Shown here: positions 41,110-47,558 of the stretch, one piece after another
Layout of the letters: each line of letters opens with the position of its first letter
How positions within the stretch are numbered: the stretch's first letter is position 1
Origin: an uncultured Oscillospiraceae bacterium
Lineage (GTDB): Bacteria > Bacillota > Clostridia > Oscillospirales > Oscillospiraceae
DNA length: 47,558 nucleotides
Direction: 5' to 3'
NCBI GenBank assembly: GCA_944385705.1
Contig: CALWYF010000015.1
Coordinates: 1-47,558, forward strand
The notes under the pieces: generated by a model
Databases searched by the model: none
What the model was told of the DNA's origin: nothing
The model's input: only the letters and a program-made list of their open reading frames with translations
Position numbers and translations under genes: made by a program

Positions 41110-41844
41110 ATGAAAGTCATCGTCTGCGACAGCTACGAGACGCAGTGCGCCGCCGGCGCAGATATCATCGACAAGATCGTCCGGGAAAAGCCGGACTGCT
41201 GCCTGGGTCTTGCCACCGGCTCCAGCCCCGTCGGTATGTATAAGGAACTGGCCCGCCGCTGCCGGGAAGAGGGTCTGGACTTCAGCAGGGTCAGCACCGT
41301 GAACCTTGACGAGTATATCGGTCTGGAGCCCACTCATGAGCAGAGCTACCGCTACTTCATGGACAGCAACCTCTTCGACCATATAAACATAGACAAGGCC
41401 AACACCTATGTGGCCAAGGGCACCGGCGACATCGATGCCAACATCGCCGAGTTCCGCTCTGTCATCGCCAACAGCCAGGTGGACATCCAGGTCCTGGGTG
41501 TGGGAGCCGACGGCCACCTGGCCTTCAATGAGCCGGGCACCAGCCTCTACTGGAGCGCCCACAAAGAGACTCTGGACGAGAGCACTATCAGCGCCAACGC
41601 CCGCTTCTTCGCCAACCGGGATGAAGTTCCCCGTTATGCCATAACCATGGGCATAGGCGAGATTATGATGGCCAAGCGCCTGCTGATGATCCTCTCCGGC
41701 GCCAACAAGGAGGAGGCCGCCCGTCTGCTGCTCATGAGCGACGATGTGACCTGCGCCTGCCCCGCCACACTTATGAAGCTCCACCATGATGCCACCGTCA
41801 TCCTTACCAGGGAACTGGCCGACAAGATAGGCTACAAGTGCTGA
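41110..41844 (+). CDS. nagB: Glucosamine-6-phosphate deaminase
   Basis: 244 residues, the usual length of the Firmicute short form. LGLATGSSPVGMYKEL is the phosphate-binding loop, NLDEYIGLEPTHEQSYRYFM carries the catalytic Asp and the following lid, and VLGVGADGHLAFNEPGT holds the active-site His and second Asp. TMGIGEIMMAKRLLMI is the late core. It converts glucosamine 6-phosphate to fructose 6-phosphate and ammonia, sending amino sugars into glycolysis. nagA is not adjacent. A TTGGAGG Shine-Dalgarno precedes the start. It ends in a hairpin next to repeat copy 2. Confidence 0.97.
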   Translation: MKVIVCDSYETQCAAGADIIDKIVREKPDCCLGLATGSSPVGMYKELARRCREEGLDFSRVSTVNLDEYIGLEPTHEQSYRYFMDSNLFDHINIDKANTYVAKGTGDIDANIAEFRSVIANSQVDIQVLGVGADGHLAFNEPGTSLYWSAHKETLDESTISANARFFANRDEVPRYAITMGIGEIMMAKRLLMILSGANKEEAARLLLMSDDVTCACPATLMKLHHDATVILTRELADKIGYKC

Positions 41845-41850
41845 AAATAT

Positions 41851-41879
41851 ACGGCCCCGGGCTTTCAGTCCGGGGCCGT
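41851..41879 (+). terminator. nagB terminator hairpin, left copy
   Basis: ACGGCCCCGG pairs with CCGGGGCCGT around loop GCTTTCAGT. It lacks a T-run and leads into repeat copy 2. The central 25 bases recur exactly at 42086-42110. Confidence 0.8.
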
Positions 41880-42083
41880 CAGCTTGTCAAAGAAGGCTAT
41901 GCCCTCTTTGACAAACGAGCTTACACTTCGCTTCATGCCTCGGTTGTACGCCGAAGGCGTACAATTCGACACTTCGCTCCGTGAGAAGTGTTTTCCGCGA
42001 CGTACACGCCGCCGCGGAAAACTATTTAAATTATTTTTTCGCTGTGGCGAAAAAACTCTGCGAGGCTTTTTTGACAGTCTCAT
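41880..42083 (+). repeat. Structured dispersed repeat, copy 2
   Basis: About 204 bp, close to 88-90% identical by eye to copy 1 and in the same orientation. Stems: TTGTCAAAGA/TCTTTGACAA (41884-41914), TTGTACGCC/GGCGTACAA (41944-41964), ACACTTC/GAAGTGT (41969-41991), TTTTCCGCG/CGCGGAAAA and TTTTTTCGC/GCGAAAAAA (42034-42055). Versus copy 1, stem 1 swaps a T-A pair for A-T and stem 5 an A-T pair for G-C, both keeping the pairing. Short arginine-rich reading frames across it are probably not genes. It lies in the convergent gap between nagB and a radical SAM gene. Confidence 0.9.
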
Positions 42084-42085
42084 GT

Positions 42086-42129
42086 GGCCCCGGGCTTTCA
42101 GTCCGGGGCCGTATATTACACCTTTTTAG
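42086..42129 (+). terminator. nagB terminator hairpin, right copy
   Basis: GGCCCCGG and CCGGGGCC around GCTTTCAGT, followed by GTATATTACACCTTTTTAG. It is an exact 25-base duplicate of the left hairpin, so repeat copy 2 is bracketed by the local terminator. Confidence 0.75.
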
Positions 42130-42174
42130 TCGTTATGTCAATCGTATTATGTATGCAAAGTTATTTAAACTAAA

Positions 42175-43008
42175 TTATGTAAATTTTCTCGCATAGCCGC
42201 AGCGGCGGCAAAGAGGCTCTGTCGCCCGGCGCTGGGAGAAGCCTGTATATATATTTCGGGCTCTTTCAGTTGACATAATCTCAGGCAATTTCTGATGGAA
42301 AAGGTTTCCCAGAGGGATATCCCCCTCATGATCCAGGCAGCAGGGCACCACCGTCCCGTCACAGAGGACGCCCACCTGGTCCCTTAGCCCGTAGCAGAAG
42401 CAGTCTGCTCCCCGGTCCTGCGCCTCCAGGTCCGGCCAGTCAAAGCGTTCCCCCGGCTCCAGGTATACCCGGTCCGCCAGACGGAGACTACCCCGACTAT
42501 CTGCCCAGGGCTTGGGAAAGTATGGGAGCAGCAGTTCTTCTATTTTGGGGTTCAGGCTGTCCAGACCCTTCCGATTCCACAGCCGCAGAACGCAGAGCTT
42601 TCCCGCCTCCCCTGCCGCCTTTGCAAAGGCGGCACAGGCGGAGACATATTCCTCCAGTTCTCCGTTGGGATTTGCCTCAAAGGACTGGAGGGAGATGTTC
42701 ACCTTGTGCACTGCAGGGTTAGCCAGCAGCAGCTCTCCCCGCTTGGGCAGCAGGGTGCCGTTAGTGGTGATTATCAGCCTGAAGCCCAGCTCGCAGGCCC
42801 GGCTCAGTATCTCCCCCAGCTCCGGGTGAAGCAGTGGCTCACCCATCAGATGGAGGTAGAGATAGTCAGTATAGGGCCGCAGGCGCCCCGCCAGAAAGCC
42901 GAAGTCCTCCGGGCTCATGAAACGTCTCTCCCTTTTCGTGCCGGGGCAAAAGGAGCAGGCCAGATTACAGACGTTGGTTATCTCCAGGTAGGCTTTCTTA
43001 AACTTCAT
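42175..43008 (-). CDS. Radical SAM/SPASM-domain protein
   Basis: 277 residues from the ATG at 43008, which has GGAGAGG upstream; the longer frame overlaps the GH2 gene end. The radical SAM motif is EITNVCNLACSFCPGTKRE near residues 11-18 (CxxxCxxC). The C-terminal SPASM-like region has CFCYGLRDQVGVLCDGTVVP with CCLDHEGDIPLGNLF and a final CRRCGY, enough cysteines for one auxiliary cluster. Such proteins modify peptides or activate enzymes; the short C-terminal part is like the anaerobic-sulfatase-maturase-related group. No candidate peptide substrate is seen nearby. It follows the GH2 gene by 50 bp. Confidence 0.85.
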   Translation of the reverse strand: MKFKKAYLEITNVCNLACSFCPGTKRERRFMSPEDFGFLAGRLRPYTDYLYLHLMGEPLLHPELGEILSRACELGFRLIITTNGTLLPKRGELLLANPAVHKVNISLQSFEANPNGELEEYVSACAAFAKAAGEAGKLCVLRLWNRKGLDSLNPKIEELLLPYFPKPWADSRGSLRLADRVYLEPGERFDWPDLEAQDRGADCFCYGLRDQVGVLCDGTVVPCCLDHEGDIPLGNLFHQKLPEIMSTERARNIYTGFSQRRATEPLCRRCGYARKFT

Positions 43009-43025
43009 ATCCTCTCCAAAATTTT

Positions 43026-43048
43026 CGGCGGGACTTTTGGTCCCGCCG
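43026..43048 (-). other. Hairpin between the GH2 and radical SAM genes
   Basis: CGGCGGGAC pairs with GTCCCGCCG around a 5-nt loop. On the minus strand it is followed by GAAAATTTTGG, a weak T-run leading straight into the radical SAM Shine-Dalgarno. It may be a leaky terminator that lowers expression of the downstream gene. Confidence 0.55.
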
Positions 43049-43057
43049 ATATTTTTA

Positions 43058-44752
43058 TCAGTTTCCCACATATATGGCTTTACGCATGATTTCGGGAGAA
43101 ATTTTCTCCACCTTGCGGTCATAAGTCAGAACTCCGTTGAGCTCATCCTCCACGTCGCTGAGTTGGGTGTACACGGCGGCAGCCAGTCCCTCCATTTTGG
43201 CGGGGCCTATCTGCTTCTGGTACAGTTCCTCAACGGCTATCTCCAGCTGGGCCGGAGTCTCAAAGCTCTTATAGCCGAAGTTCTTGTTATTGAAGCAGTG
43301 GCCGGAGACATGGTGGTTATAGCCTCCAAACTCGCTGAGGAGCACGGCCCGGCCCTTCTTGTCCGCCTTGAAGTAGTAGGGACGGAAGTAGACATGGCGG
43401 CTCACCACCTTGCCCACCCCCTGGTCATGCCAGCCGGAGGCATGGTCAATAGTACGGCTGGGGTCGATGGAATGGACAAAATCATACATCTTGGCAGCGT
43501 CAAACTGGCCCCAGCCCTCATTGAACACCACCCACATGGCTATGCAGGGGCAGTTTATCAAATGGTTCACCATCGCCCCAAGTTCTGATTTGAACTGGGC
43601 CCGGCCCTTACTGTCTCCCCGGCCAAAAAGGACGTGGAGAGAATCGGGCAGGTGGATGTTGGTGATAAGGGGCAGCGTGACGATAAGGGGGTTATACTTC
43701 CCGCCGCCGCAGGGCATGTCCTGCCACACCAGCATACCGTAGCGGTCACAGTGGTAATACCAGCGCAGAGGCTCCACCTTGATATGCTTTCTCAGCATAT
43801 TGAAGCCCATGGCCTTGGCGGTGCTGATGTCATATATCATGGCCTCGTCGGTGGGGGCGGTGTACAATCCGTCGGGCCAGTATCCCTGGTCCAGCACCCC
43901 GTTATGGAAGTAGGGCTTATTGTTGAGAAATAGCCGGGGCACACCCTTTTCGTCCTTCTCCACGGAAAACTTGCGCATGGCAAAATAGCTCTGCACCAGG
44001 TCTTCCCCGCAGCTGACTGTAAAGCCGTAGAGCTTTGGATTTTCCGGGCACCAGGCCTCAAAGCCCGGCACCGGTATCACCGCCGGGAGCAGATAGCTCT
44101 CTCCGTTAAAATGGGCATAGGCCAGCTCCTCGCCCACAATTTCCGCAGAAATCTCCACACAGGCCCCGTCGAAATCCGGGATAATCAGCAGATCCTTGAC
44201 GTAGGACTCCGGCACGGCCTCCAGCCACACACTCTGCCATATGCCGCTCTGTGGGGTGTACCAGATGCCGCCCCGGCGGCTGCGCTGTTTGCCCCGGGTC
44301 ATGCCGCTCTTCTCCGTGTCGTCGGTGACCCGCACCACGATATCTGCCATGCCGTTCTCTATATAATCCGTTATATCCAGCTCGAAGGGCAGATAGCCCC
44401 CCTGGTGGCTGCCGGCCTGCCGGTCGTTCACCCACACAGTGGCGCACTGGTCCACCGCTCCGAAATGGAGCAGCAGATTCATGCCGCTGAACTGGCCTGG
44501 GATAACGAACTGCCGGTGATACCACAGGTATTGCCCACTCTTCAGGCTCCGCCCCACACCGGAGAGCTCCGCCTCCGGGGAGAATGGCACGATTATCGTC
44601 CCCTCGTAGCTTGCAGGCTGGCGGGAGCTCTCCGTTATGGCATAGTCCCAGGGGCCGTTCATGCTCATCCAGTTGGCTCGGGCCATCTGGGGCCGGGGAT
44701 ATTCCGGCAGAGGATTATTGATATCTACCTTATCGGTCCAGGGTGTCTTCAT
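43058..44752 (-). CDS. Glycoside hydrolase family 2 protein (beta-galactosidase-like)
   Basis: 564 residues. The N-terminal sugar-binding jelly roll (about 20-185) contains LLLHFGAVDQCATVWVNDRQ and GGYLPFELDITDYI. A shortened Ig-like middle domain covers about 186-265. The catalytic barrel has IRK-like MLRKHIKVEPLRWYYHCDR, acid/base Glu412 in VVFNEGWGQFD and nucleophile Glu474 in LLSEFGGYNHH. No signal peptide, so cytoplasmic. It is short for the family; LacZ is almost twice as long. Substrate could be a beta-galactoside, glucuronide or mannoside. Its position behind ybaB, where recR usually stands, is unusual. Confidence 0.88.
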   Translation of the reverse strand: MKTPWTDKVDINNPLPEYPRPQMARANWMSMNGPWDYAITESSRQPASYEGTIIVPFSPEAELSGVGRSLKSGQYLWYHRQFVIPGQFSGMNLLLHFGAVDQCATVWVNDRQAGSHQGGYLPFELDITDYIENGMADIVVRVTDDTEKSGMTRGKQRSRRGGIWYTPQSGIWQSVWLEAVPESYVKDLLIIPDFDGACVEISAEIVGEELAYAHFNGESYLLPAVIPVPGFEAWCPENPKLYGFTVSCGEDLVQSYFAMRKFSVEKDEKGVPRLFLNNKPYFHNGVLDQGYWPDGLYTAPTDEAMIYDISTAKAMGFNMLRKHIKVEPLRWYYHCDRYGMLVWQDMPCGGGKYNPLIVTLPLITNIHLPDSLHVLFGRGDSKGRAQFKSELGAMVNHLINCPCIAMWVVFNEGWGQFDAAKMYDFVHSIDPSRTIDHASGWHDQGVGKVVSRHVYFRPYYFKADKKGRAVLLSEFGGYNHHVSGHCFNNKNFGYKSFETPAQLEIAVEELYQKQIGPAKMEGLAAAVYTQLSDVEDELNGVLTYDRKVEKISPEIMRKAIYVGN

Positions 44753-44759
44753 AGGCCTA

Positions 44760-45110
44760 TCAGAACAGTCCGCCCAAGCCGCCCAGGCCGCCCTGGAGCT
44801 TGCTCATGGCTTTGCTGGTCTCCTCATCGGCCACCTTCAGTGCCCCGTTCACTGCGGCCAGCACCAGATCCTGGAGCATTTCCACGTCCTCAGGGTCCAC
44901 AACCTCCGGGTCGATGGTGATGCTCTCCAGCTGGTGGGTACCCACGATGGTGGCCTTTACCGCACCGCCGCCGGAACTGAACTCAAAACGGGTGCTCTCC
45001 AGCTCCTGCTGCATTTTCATAAAGTCCTGCTGCATCTTCTGAGCCTGTCTCATCATCTGCATCTGGTTGCCTCCCCCGGGGAAGCCGCCTCTAAATCCGC
45101 CTTTTGCCAT
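44760..45110 (-). CDS. ybaB: YbaB/EbfC nucleoid-associated protein
   Basis: 116 residues from the ATG at 45110, which has GGAGG 8 nt upstream; a TTG five codons earlier overlaps that site. The N-terminus is Gly/Arg-rich (KGGFRGGFPGGGNQMQMMRQ). The core MQQDFMKMQQELESTRFEFS and VDPEDVEMLQDLVLAAVNGA is typical of the dimeric DNA-binding family. It lies directly behind dnaX as in most bacteria. The usual next gene recR is missing; a GH2 glycosidase follows instead. Confidence 0.94.
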   Translation of the reverse strand: MAKGGFRGGFPGGGNQMQMMRQAQKMQQDFMKMQQELESTRFEFSSGGGAVKATIVGTHQLESITIDPEVVDPEDVEMLQDLVLAAVNGALKVADEETSKAMSKLQGGLGGLGGLF

Positions 45111-45147
45111 TTTATATTCCTCCAAATCACAAGTATAGTTTTTATTT

Positions 45148-46860
45148 TTATATGAACCTGACCTCTTTAAAGGCCTTCAGTTCCTCCAGTTCCCGCTTCC
45201 GCCGGGGCTGCTGCTCCTGCTTTTCCCCCAGGAGCACCCGCATCTCCCTGCCGCTTACGGCGCTGGCCGCAGCGGAGAGCTTTGCTATCACCTCGGGTTT
45301 ATTGAAGCGACCATATATGAAGCCCGCTTTTACCAGCAGCTTCAGCACATTTCCCTCCTGCACCGCCTCCACCGAGGCGCTGTCCTTCAGGTGCATGCGC
45401 ACATCCATGGGCAGCTCCGGCGCAGCCTTCTCACAAACAGCGGCCCAGAGCTCCCGTCCGCTGAGAGTGGTGCCCGGTTGGTTCTCTACCGGCGGCGCTG
45501 CAGGCGCCTTGTCACTGCGTTGGAGGAAGCTGTCCTCCGGCTGCTCCTCCTGGAAGGCCAAGGGGTCCAGCTCGTCCTCCGGTTCATCCTCTGCATCTCG
45601 CCGGGGCGGAGGCTCCATGTCCTCGTAATATTCCTCCGGAATCTGAGACTCCGGCGCTACCCTGTCCTCTTCCTCCGGCTCCGGGGTCTCTCTGACCGGT
45701 GCAGGGGCCGGTATCATGCCCCGGCTTAGCTGCTCCTCCAGCCGGGATATCCTGGCTCTCAATTCTCCAAGGCTTTCCCCCGCCGGACTTTCACACAGGG
45801 ATACTATGGTAAGCTCCGCAGTGAGCCGCGGGTTCTTCACATCCTTCATAGAAGCTTGGGCCCTTTGCAGGGTGTCCAGGGCGGACAGCAGCTCCTCCGT
45901 GGTGAGCCGCTTTGCAAAGTCCCTCAGTGTCTCCACATCGAAGCTGCCGGAAACCAGTTCCAGGGCTCCCTTGGGGGCCACCCGAAACATCAGTGAATCC
46001 CGCAGCAGCCCGGAGAGCTCCCCCAGCAGAGTCACCGGGTCCTTTCCGTCCATCCACAGAGAACTGAAGCTCTTCAGGGCTCCCTGGCTGTCGTGGTCCA
46101 GTATCAGGCCCAGCAGCTGGGCAATACGCCGGTTTCCCGCCAGGCCCATGGCGGAATACACCGCATCCACATCTATCTGGTCTCTGGCAGAACACTGGTC
46201 CAGGAGACTGAGGGCATCCCGAATGCCTCCCTCGGCCAGACGTGCTATCAGCTCCGCCGCCTCATGGCTCAGCTTGAACTGCTCCTGCTTTGCTATATAC
46301 TCCAGATACTCCGCAATTTCCGTGGTGTCTATCCGCCGGAAGCTGTGGCGCTGGCAGCGGGACAGAATGGTAGCCGGTACCTTCTGCAGTTCCGTAGTGG
46401 CCAGGATGAACATGAGATGCTCCGGCGGCTCCTCCAGTATCTTCAGCAGGGCGTTGAAGGCGGAGGTGGACAGCATGTGTACCTCGTCCACAATATACAC
46501 CCGCTTCTTCACCGTCGTAGGTGAAAACACAGCCTCCTCCCGGAGAGCACGGACGTTCTCCACGCCGTTGTTGGAGGCGGCGTCCAGTTCCACCACGTCC
46601 ATCACCGAACCCTCGGCTATGCCCCGGCAGGCTGCGCATTTGCCGCAGGGGTTGCCGTCCACCGGGTGCTCGCAGTTCACGGCCTTGGCCAGGATGCGGG
46701 CGCAGGTAGTCTTGCCTGTACCCCGGGTGCCTATGAATATATAGGCATGGGACAGCCGCCCGGTCTTCACCTGGTTTTTAAGCGTCTCTGTTATATGTTT
46801 TTGCCCCACCACCTCATCAAAGGTCTGGGGCCTCCATTTGCGGTACAATGCCTGATACAC
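45148..46860 (-). CDS. dnaX: DNA polymerase III subunits gamma/tau
   Basis: 570 residues from a GTG at 46860 preceded by GGAGG; the mature N-terminus MYQALYRKWRPQTFDEVVGQ is characteristic. Walker A is GTRGTGKTTCARIL, the zinc site is CEHPVDGNPCGKCAAC, Walker B is YIVDEVHMLS and the arginine-finger region is ATTELQKVPATILSRC. The middle is an acidic, proline-rich linker (about 395-455), then a tau-like C-terminal domain. It is the clamp-loader ATPase of the replisome. The large SRP RNA lies directly upstream on the same strand, the classical Bacillus order. Confidence 0.96.
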   Translation of the reverse strand: MYQALYRKWRPQTFDEVVGQKHITETLKNQVKTGRLSHAYIFIGTRGTGKTTCARILAKAVNCEHPVDGNPCGKCAACRGIAEGSVMDVVELDAASNNGVENVRALREEAVFSPTTVKKRVYIVDEVHMLSTSAFNALLKILEEPPEHLMFILATTELQKVPATILSRCQRHSFRRIDTTEIAEYLEYIAKQEQFKLSHEAAELIARLAEGGIRDALSLLDQCSARDQIDVDAVYSAMGLAGNRRIAQLLGLILDHDSQGALKSFSSLWMDGKDPVTLLGELSGLLRDSLMFRVAPKGALELVSGSFDVETLRDFAKRLTTEELLSALDTLQRAQASMKDVKNPRLTAELTIVSLCESPAGESLGELRARISRLEEQLSRGMIPAPAPVRETPEPEEEDRVAPESQIPEEYYEDMEPPPRRDAEDEPEDELDPLAFQEEQPEDSFLQRSDKAPAAPPVENQPGTTLSGRELWAAVCEKAAPELPMDVRMHLKDSASVEAVQEGNVLKLLVKAGFIYGRFNKPEVIAKLSAAASAVSGREMRVLLGEKQEQQPRRKRELEELKAFKEVRFI

Positions 46861-46895
46861 GGCGCACCTCCGTTCTGGCCGGCTTATAAAAAGAT

Positions 46896-47193
46896 GTGAC
46901 TCTTGACAAGACTGCACACCCTAAATCGAACAATCCTCTCTACCCGTTACGCCGGCAGCCGGCTCGGATCCGGTATCCTTGCGGCACACGGAAAGCACCG
47001 CTTAATGCTGCTCGGTTCCCCGCCTGACATGGTTCACGGGTTTCCGTTGCGCAAGACCGGATCGTCATTACTGCTTACCGGGGTCAGACGGTACAGAGCA
47101 CGTCCTCTCAAGGGAATTCATCCCTGCTATAGCGGATTGCAGGTTACAGGGCACCGCTGGCTCCCCAACTAGTGCAGCCTTGTCAAAAGTCAC
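46896..47193 (-). ncRNA. ffs: Large bacterial SRP RNA (4.5S/scRNA type)
   Basis: Read on the minus strand, the RNA begins GTGACTTTTGACAAGGCTGC and ends GTGCAGTCTTGTCAAGAGTC, the two ends forming a long closing stem. The helix 8 signature that Ffh binds is present as CATGTCAGGCGGGGAACC followed by GAGCAGCATTAAG, which matches the Firmicute consensus CAGG...GGAA...AGCAG. The length of about 298 nt and the Alu part fit the long Gram-positive form. It is followed by TTTTT (46888-46892) as its terminator. The RNA is the scaffold of the signal recognition particle that targets membrane proteins. Confidence 0.93.
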
Positions 47194-47199
47194 GATGTT

Positions 47200-47228
47200 A
47201 TTCTACTACAAGTTTTTGATTTAATCAA
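47200..47228 (-). promoter_or_regulatory. Promoter of the SRP RNA
   Basis: On the minus strand TTGATT (47223-47228), 17 bp, TAGAAT (47200-47205). The predicted start near 47193 coincides with the first base of the closing stem of the RNA. Confidence 0.75.
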
Positions 47229-47242
47229 TCCCATTTTTTCTC

Positions 47243-47270
47243 TTTACAAAAAAGCAAACTGTGATATAAT
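47243..47270 (+). promoter_or_regulatory. Promoter of tRNA-Ala, divergent from the SRP RNA promoter
   Basis: TTTACA (47243-47248), 16 bp, perfect TATAAT (47265-47270). The transcript would carry a leader of about 67 nt with a stem GCGAACC/GGTTCGC before the mature tRNA, removed by RNase P. Confidence 0.75.
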
Positions 47271-47343
47271 AAACAGGTCACGGGGATGCGAACCTTTTGC
47301 CAGAGCAAGCGGTTCGCTTATATGCCCCTTTAATTCAATATTT

Positions 47344-47419
47344 GGGCTCGTAGCGCAGTTGGGAGCGCACCACATTCGCATTGTGGGGGTCGAGGGTTCG
47401 AATCCCTTCGAGTCCACCA
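47344..47419 (+). tRNA. tRNA-Ala (anticodon CGC)
   Basis: The acceptor GGGCTCG pairs with CGAGTCC and includes the G3-U70 wobble pair that identifies alanine tRNA. The anticodon stem CCACA/TGTGG encloses TTCGCAT with anticodon CGC, reading GCG. The T arm is GGTTCGAATCC. CCA is encoded. Confidence 0.95.
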
Positions 47420-47421
47420 AA

Positions 47422-47475
47422 AAAGCACCTCAATTTTGATACAATGGGTATCAAGATTGCGGTGCTTTCTTTTTG
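47422..47475 (+). terminator. Terminator of tRNA-Ala
   Basis: AAAGCACC (47422-47429) pairs with GGTGCTTT (47461-47468), with a further inner stem TTGATAC/GGTATCAA, followed by CTTTTTG. It immediately follows the tRNA. Confidence 0.85.
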
Positions 47476-47486
47476 CCTGAATGGGC

Positions 47487-47558
47487 TTATTTCAAGGGCT
47501 TTCCGACTTTTGAGATGTCTGCTGCTCCCCGGTAGAACGATAGCCCGCCGCCAATCCA
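47487..47558 (-). CDS. Possible 3' end of a gene cut by the window edge
   Basis: On the minus strand the last 72 bases read without stop as WIGGGLSFYRGAADISKVGK PLK (split here) and end in TAA. The end lies directly against the tRNA-Ala terminator. The piece is too short for any family call and an open frame of this length occurs by chance. If real, it would be a gene running toward the tRNA, as integrases at tRNA sites often do, but nothing else supports that. Confidence 0.25.
   Translation of the reverse strand, partial: WIGGGLSFYRGAADISKVGKPLK

Noticed and set aside
41865-42129. Small arginine-rich reading frames across repeat copy 2
   Set aside because: The repeat is structured as hairpins, copy 1 does not keep an equivalent intact frame, and changes follow base pairing rather than codons. 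I treat the frames as by-products.
46861-46917. Upstream start for dnaX giving 589 residues
   Set aside because: It would extend translation into the SRP RNA 3' end. The GTG at 46860 has GGAGG at proper distance and gives the conserved N-terminus.
47487-47558. Integrase at a tRNA-Ala attachment site
   Set aside because: Only 23 possible residues are visible and none is diagnostic. No direct repeat of the tRNA end is present in the window.

Overview
The window is chromosomal DNA of an anaerobic, Gram-positive gut Firmicute, most likely one of the Oscillospirales/Oscillospiraceae. The evidence is indirect: Firmicute gene order around the large SRP RNA, dnaX and ybaB; YlmH, YerC and RecX homologues; strong AGGAGG ribosome binding sites; high-GC coding sequence that still uses ATA for isoleucine; many oxygen-sensitive Fe-S and radical-SAM proteins; and a bilirubin reductase operon. 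No species can be named from sequence alone. I see no prophage, insertion sequence or CRISPR array.

Layout. 1-2.1 kb (minus): tRNA-Val, then yerC-methyltransferase-hslO. 2.3-6.7 kb (plus): NfeD/SPFH membrane pair, a eukaryotic-type hexokinase, a 2-hydroxyacid dehydrogenase and a small export protein. 6.8-8.9 kb (plus): MarR regulator, Old Yellow Enzyme and flavodoxin, recognised as bilQRS, with a promoter embedded in two near-identical palindromic operators. 8.98-14.9 kb (minus): trmL-pgk-tpiA-gpmI, then a NifU-like protein and the uncharacterised GGGtGRT protein. 15-21.3 kb (plus): PflX-like radical SAM protein, cysteine-rich FMN enzyme, repeat-containing beta-helix surface protein, triplicated-domain lipoprotein and a cold-shock-like protein. 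21.4-28.4 kb (minus): a five-gene run starting with a Tet-type ribosomal GTPase fused to a Rae1-like nuclease, followed by ylmH, pepT, an MFS carrier and a NahK-like sugar kinase. 28.7-37.5 kb (plus): two-component system, DUF1385, prmC, recA-recX-rimO-pgsA-cysS. 37.5-42.1 kb: two direct copies of a structured ~200-bp repeat, each bracketed by a duplicate of the local terminator hairpin, enclosing DUF6320, an alcohol-acetyltransferase-like enzyme, DUF1002 and nagB. 42.2-47.2 kb (minus): SRP RNA, dnaX, ybaB, a GH2 glycosidase and a radical SAM/SPASM protein. 47.3-47.6 kb: tRNA-Ala(CGC) and the possible end of a further gene.

The strongest points are (i) the bilQRS bilirubin-reduction operon with its own operator-promoter; (ii) the fusion of a ribosome-binding GTPase with an A-site mRNA nuclease domain, overlapping ylmH, which suggests a ribosome-rescue operon; (iii) the paired structured repeats with compensatory base changes and locus-specific terminator duplications; and (iv) the conserved but functionally unknown NifU-like/GGGtGRT pair behind the glycolysis genes.
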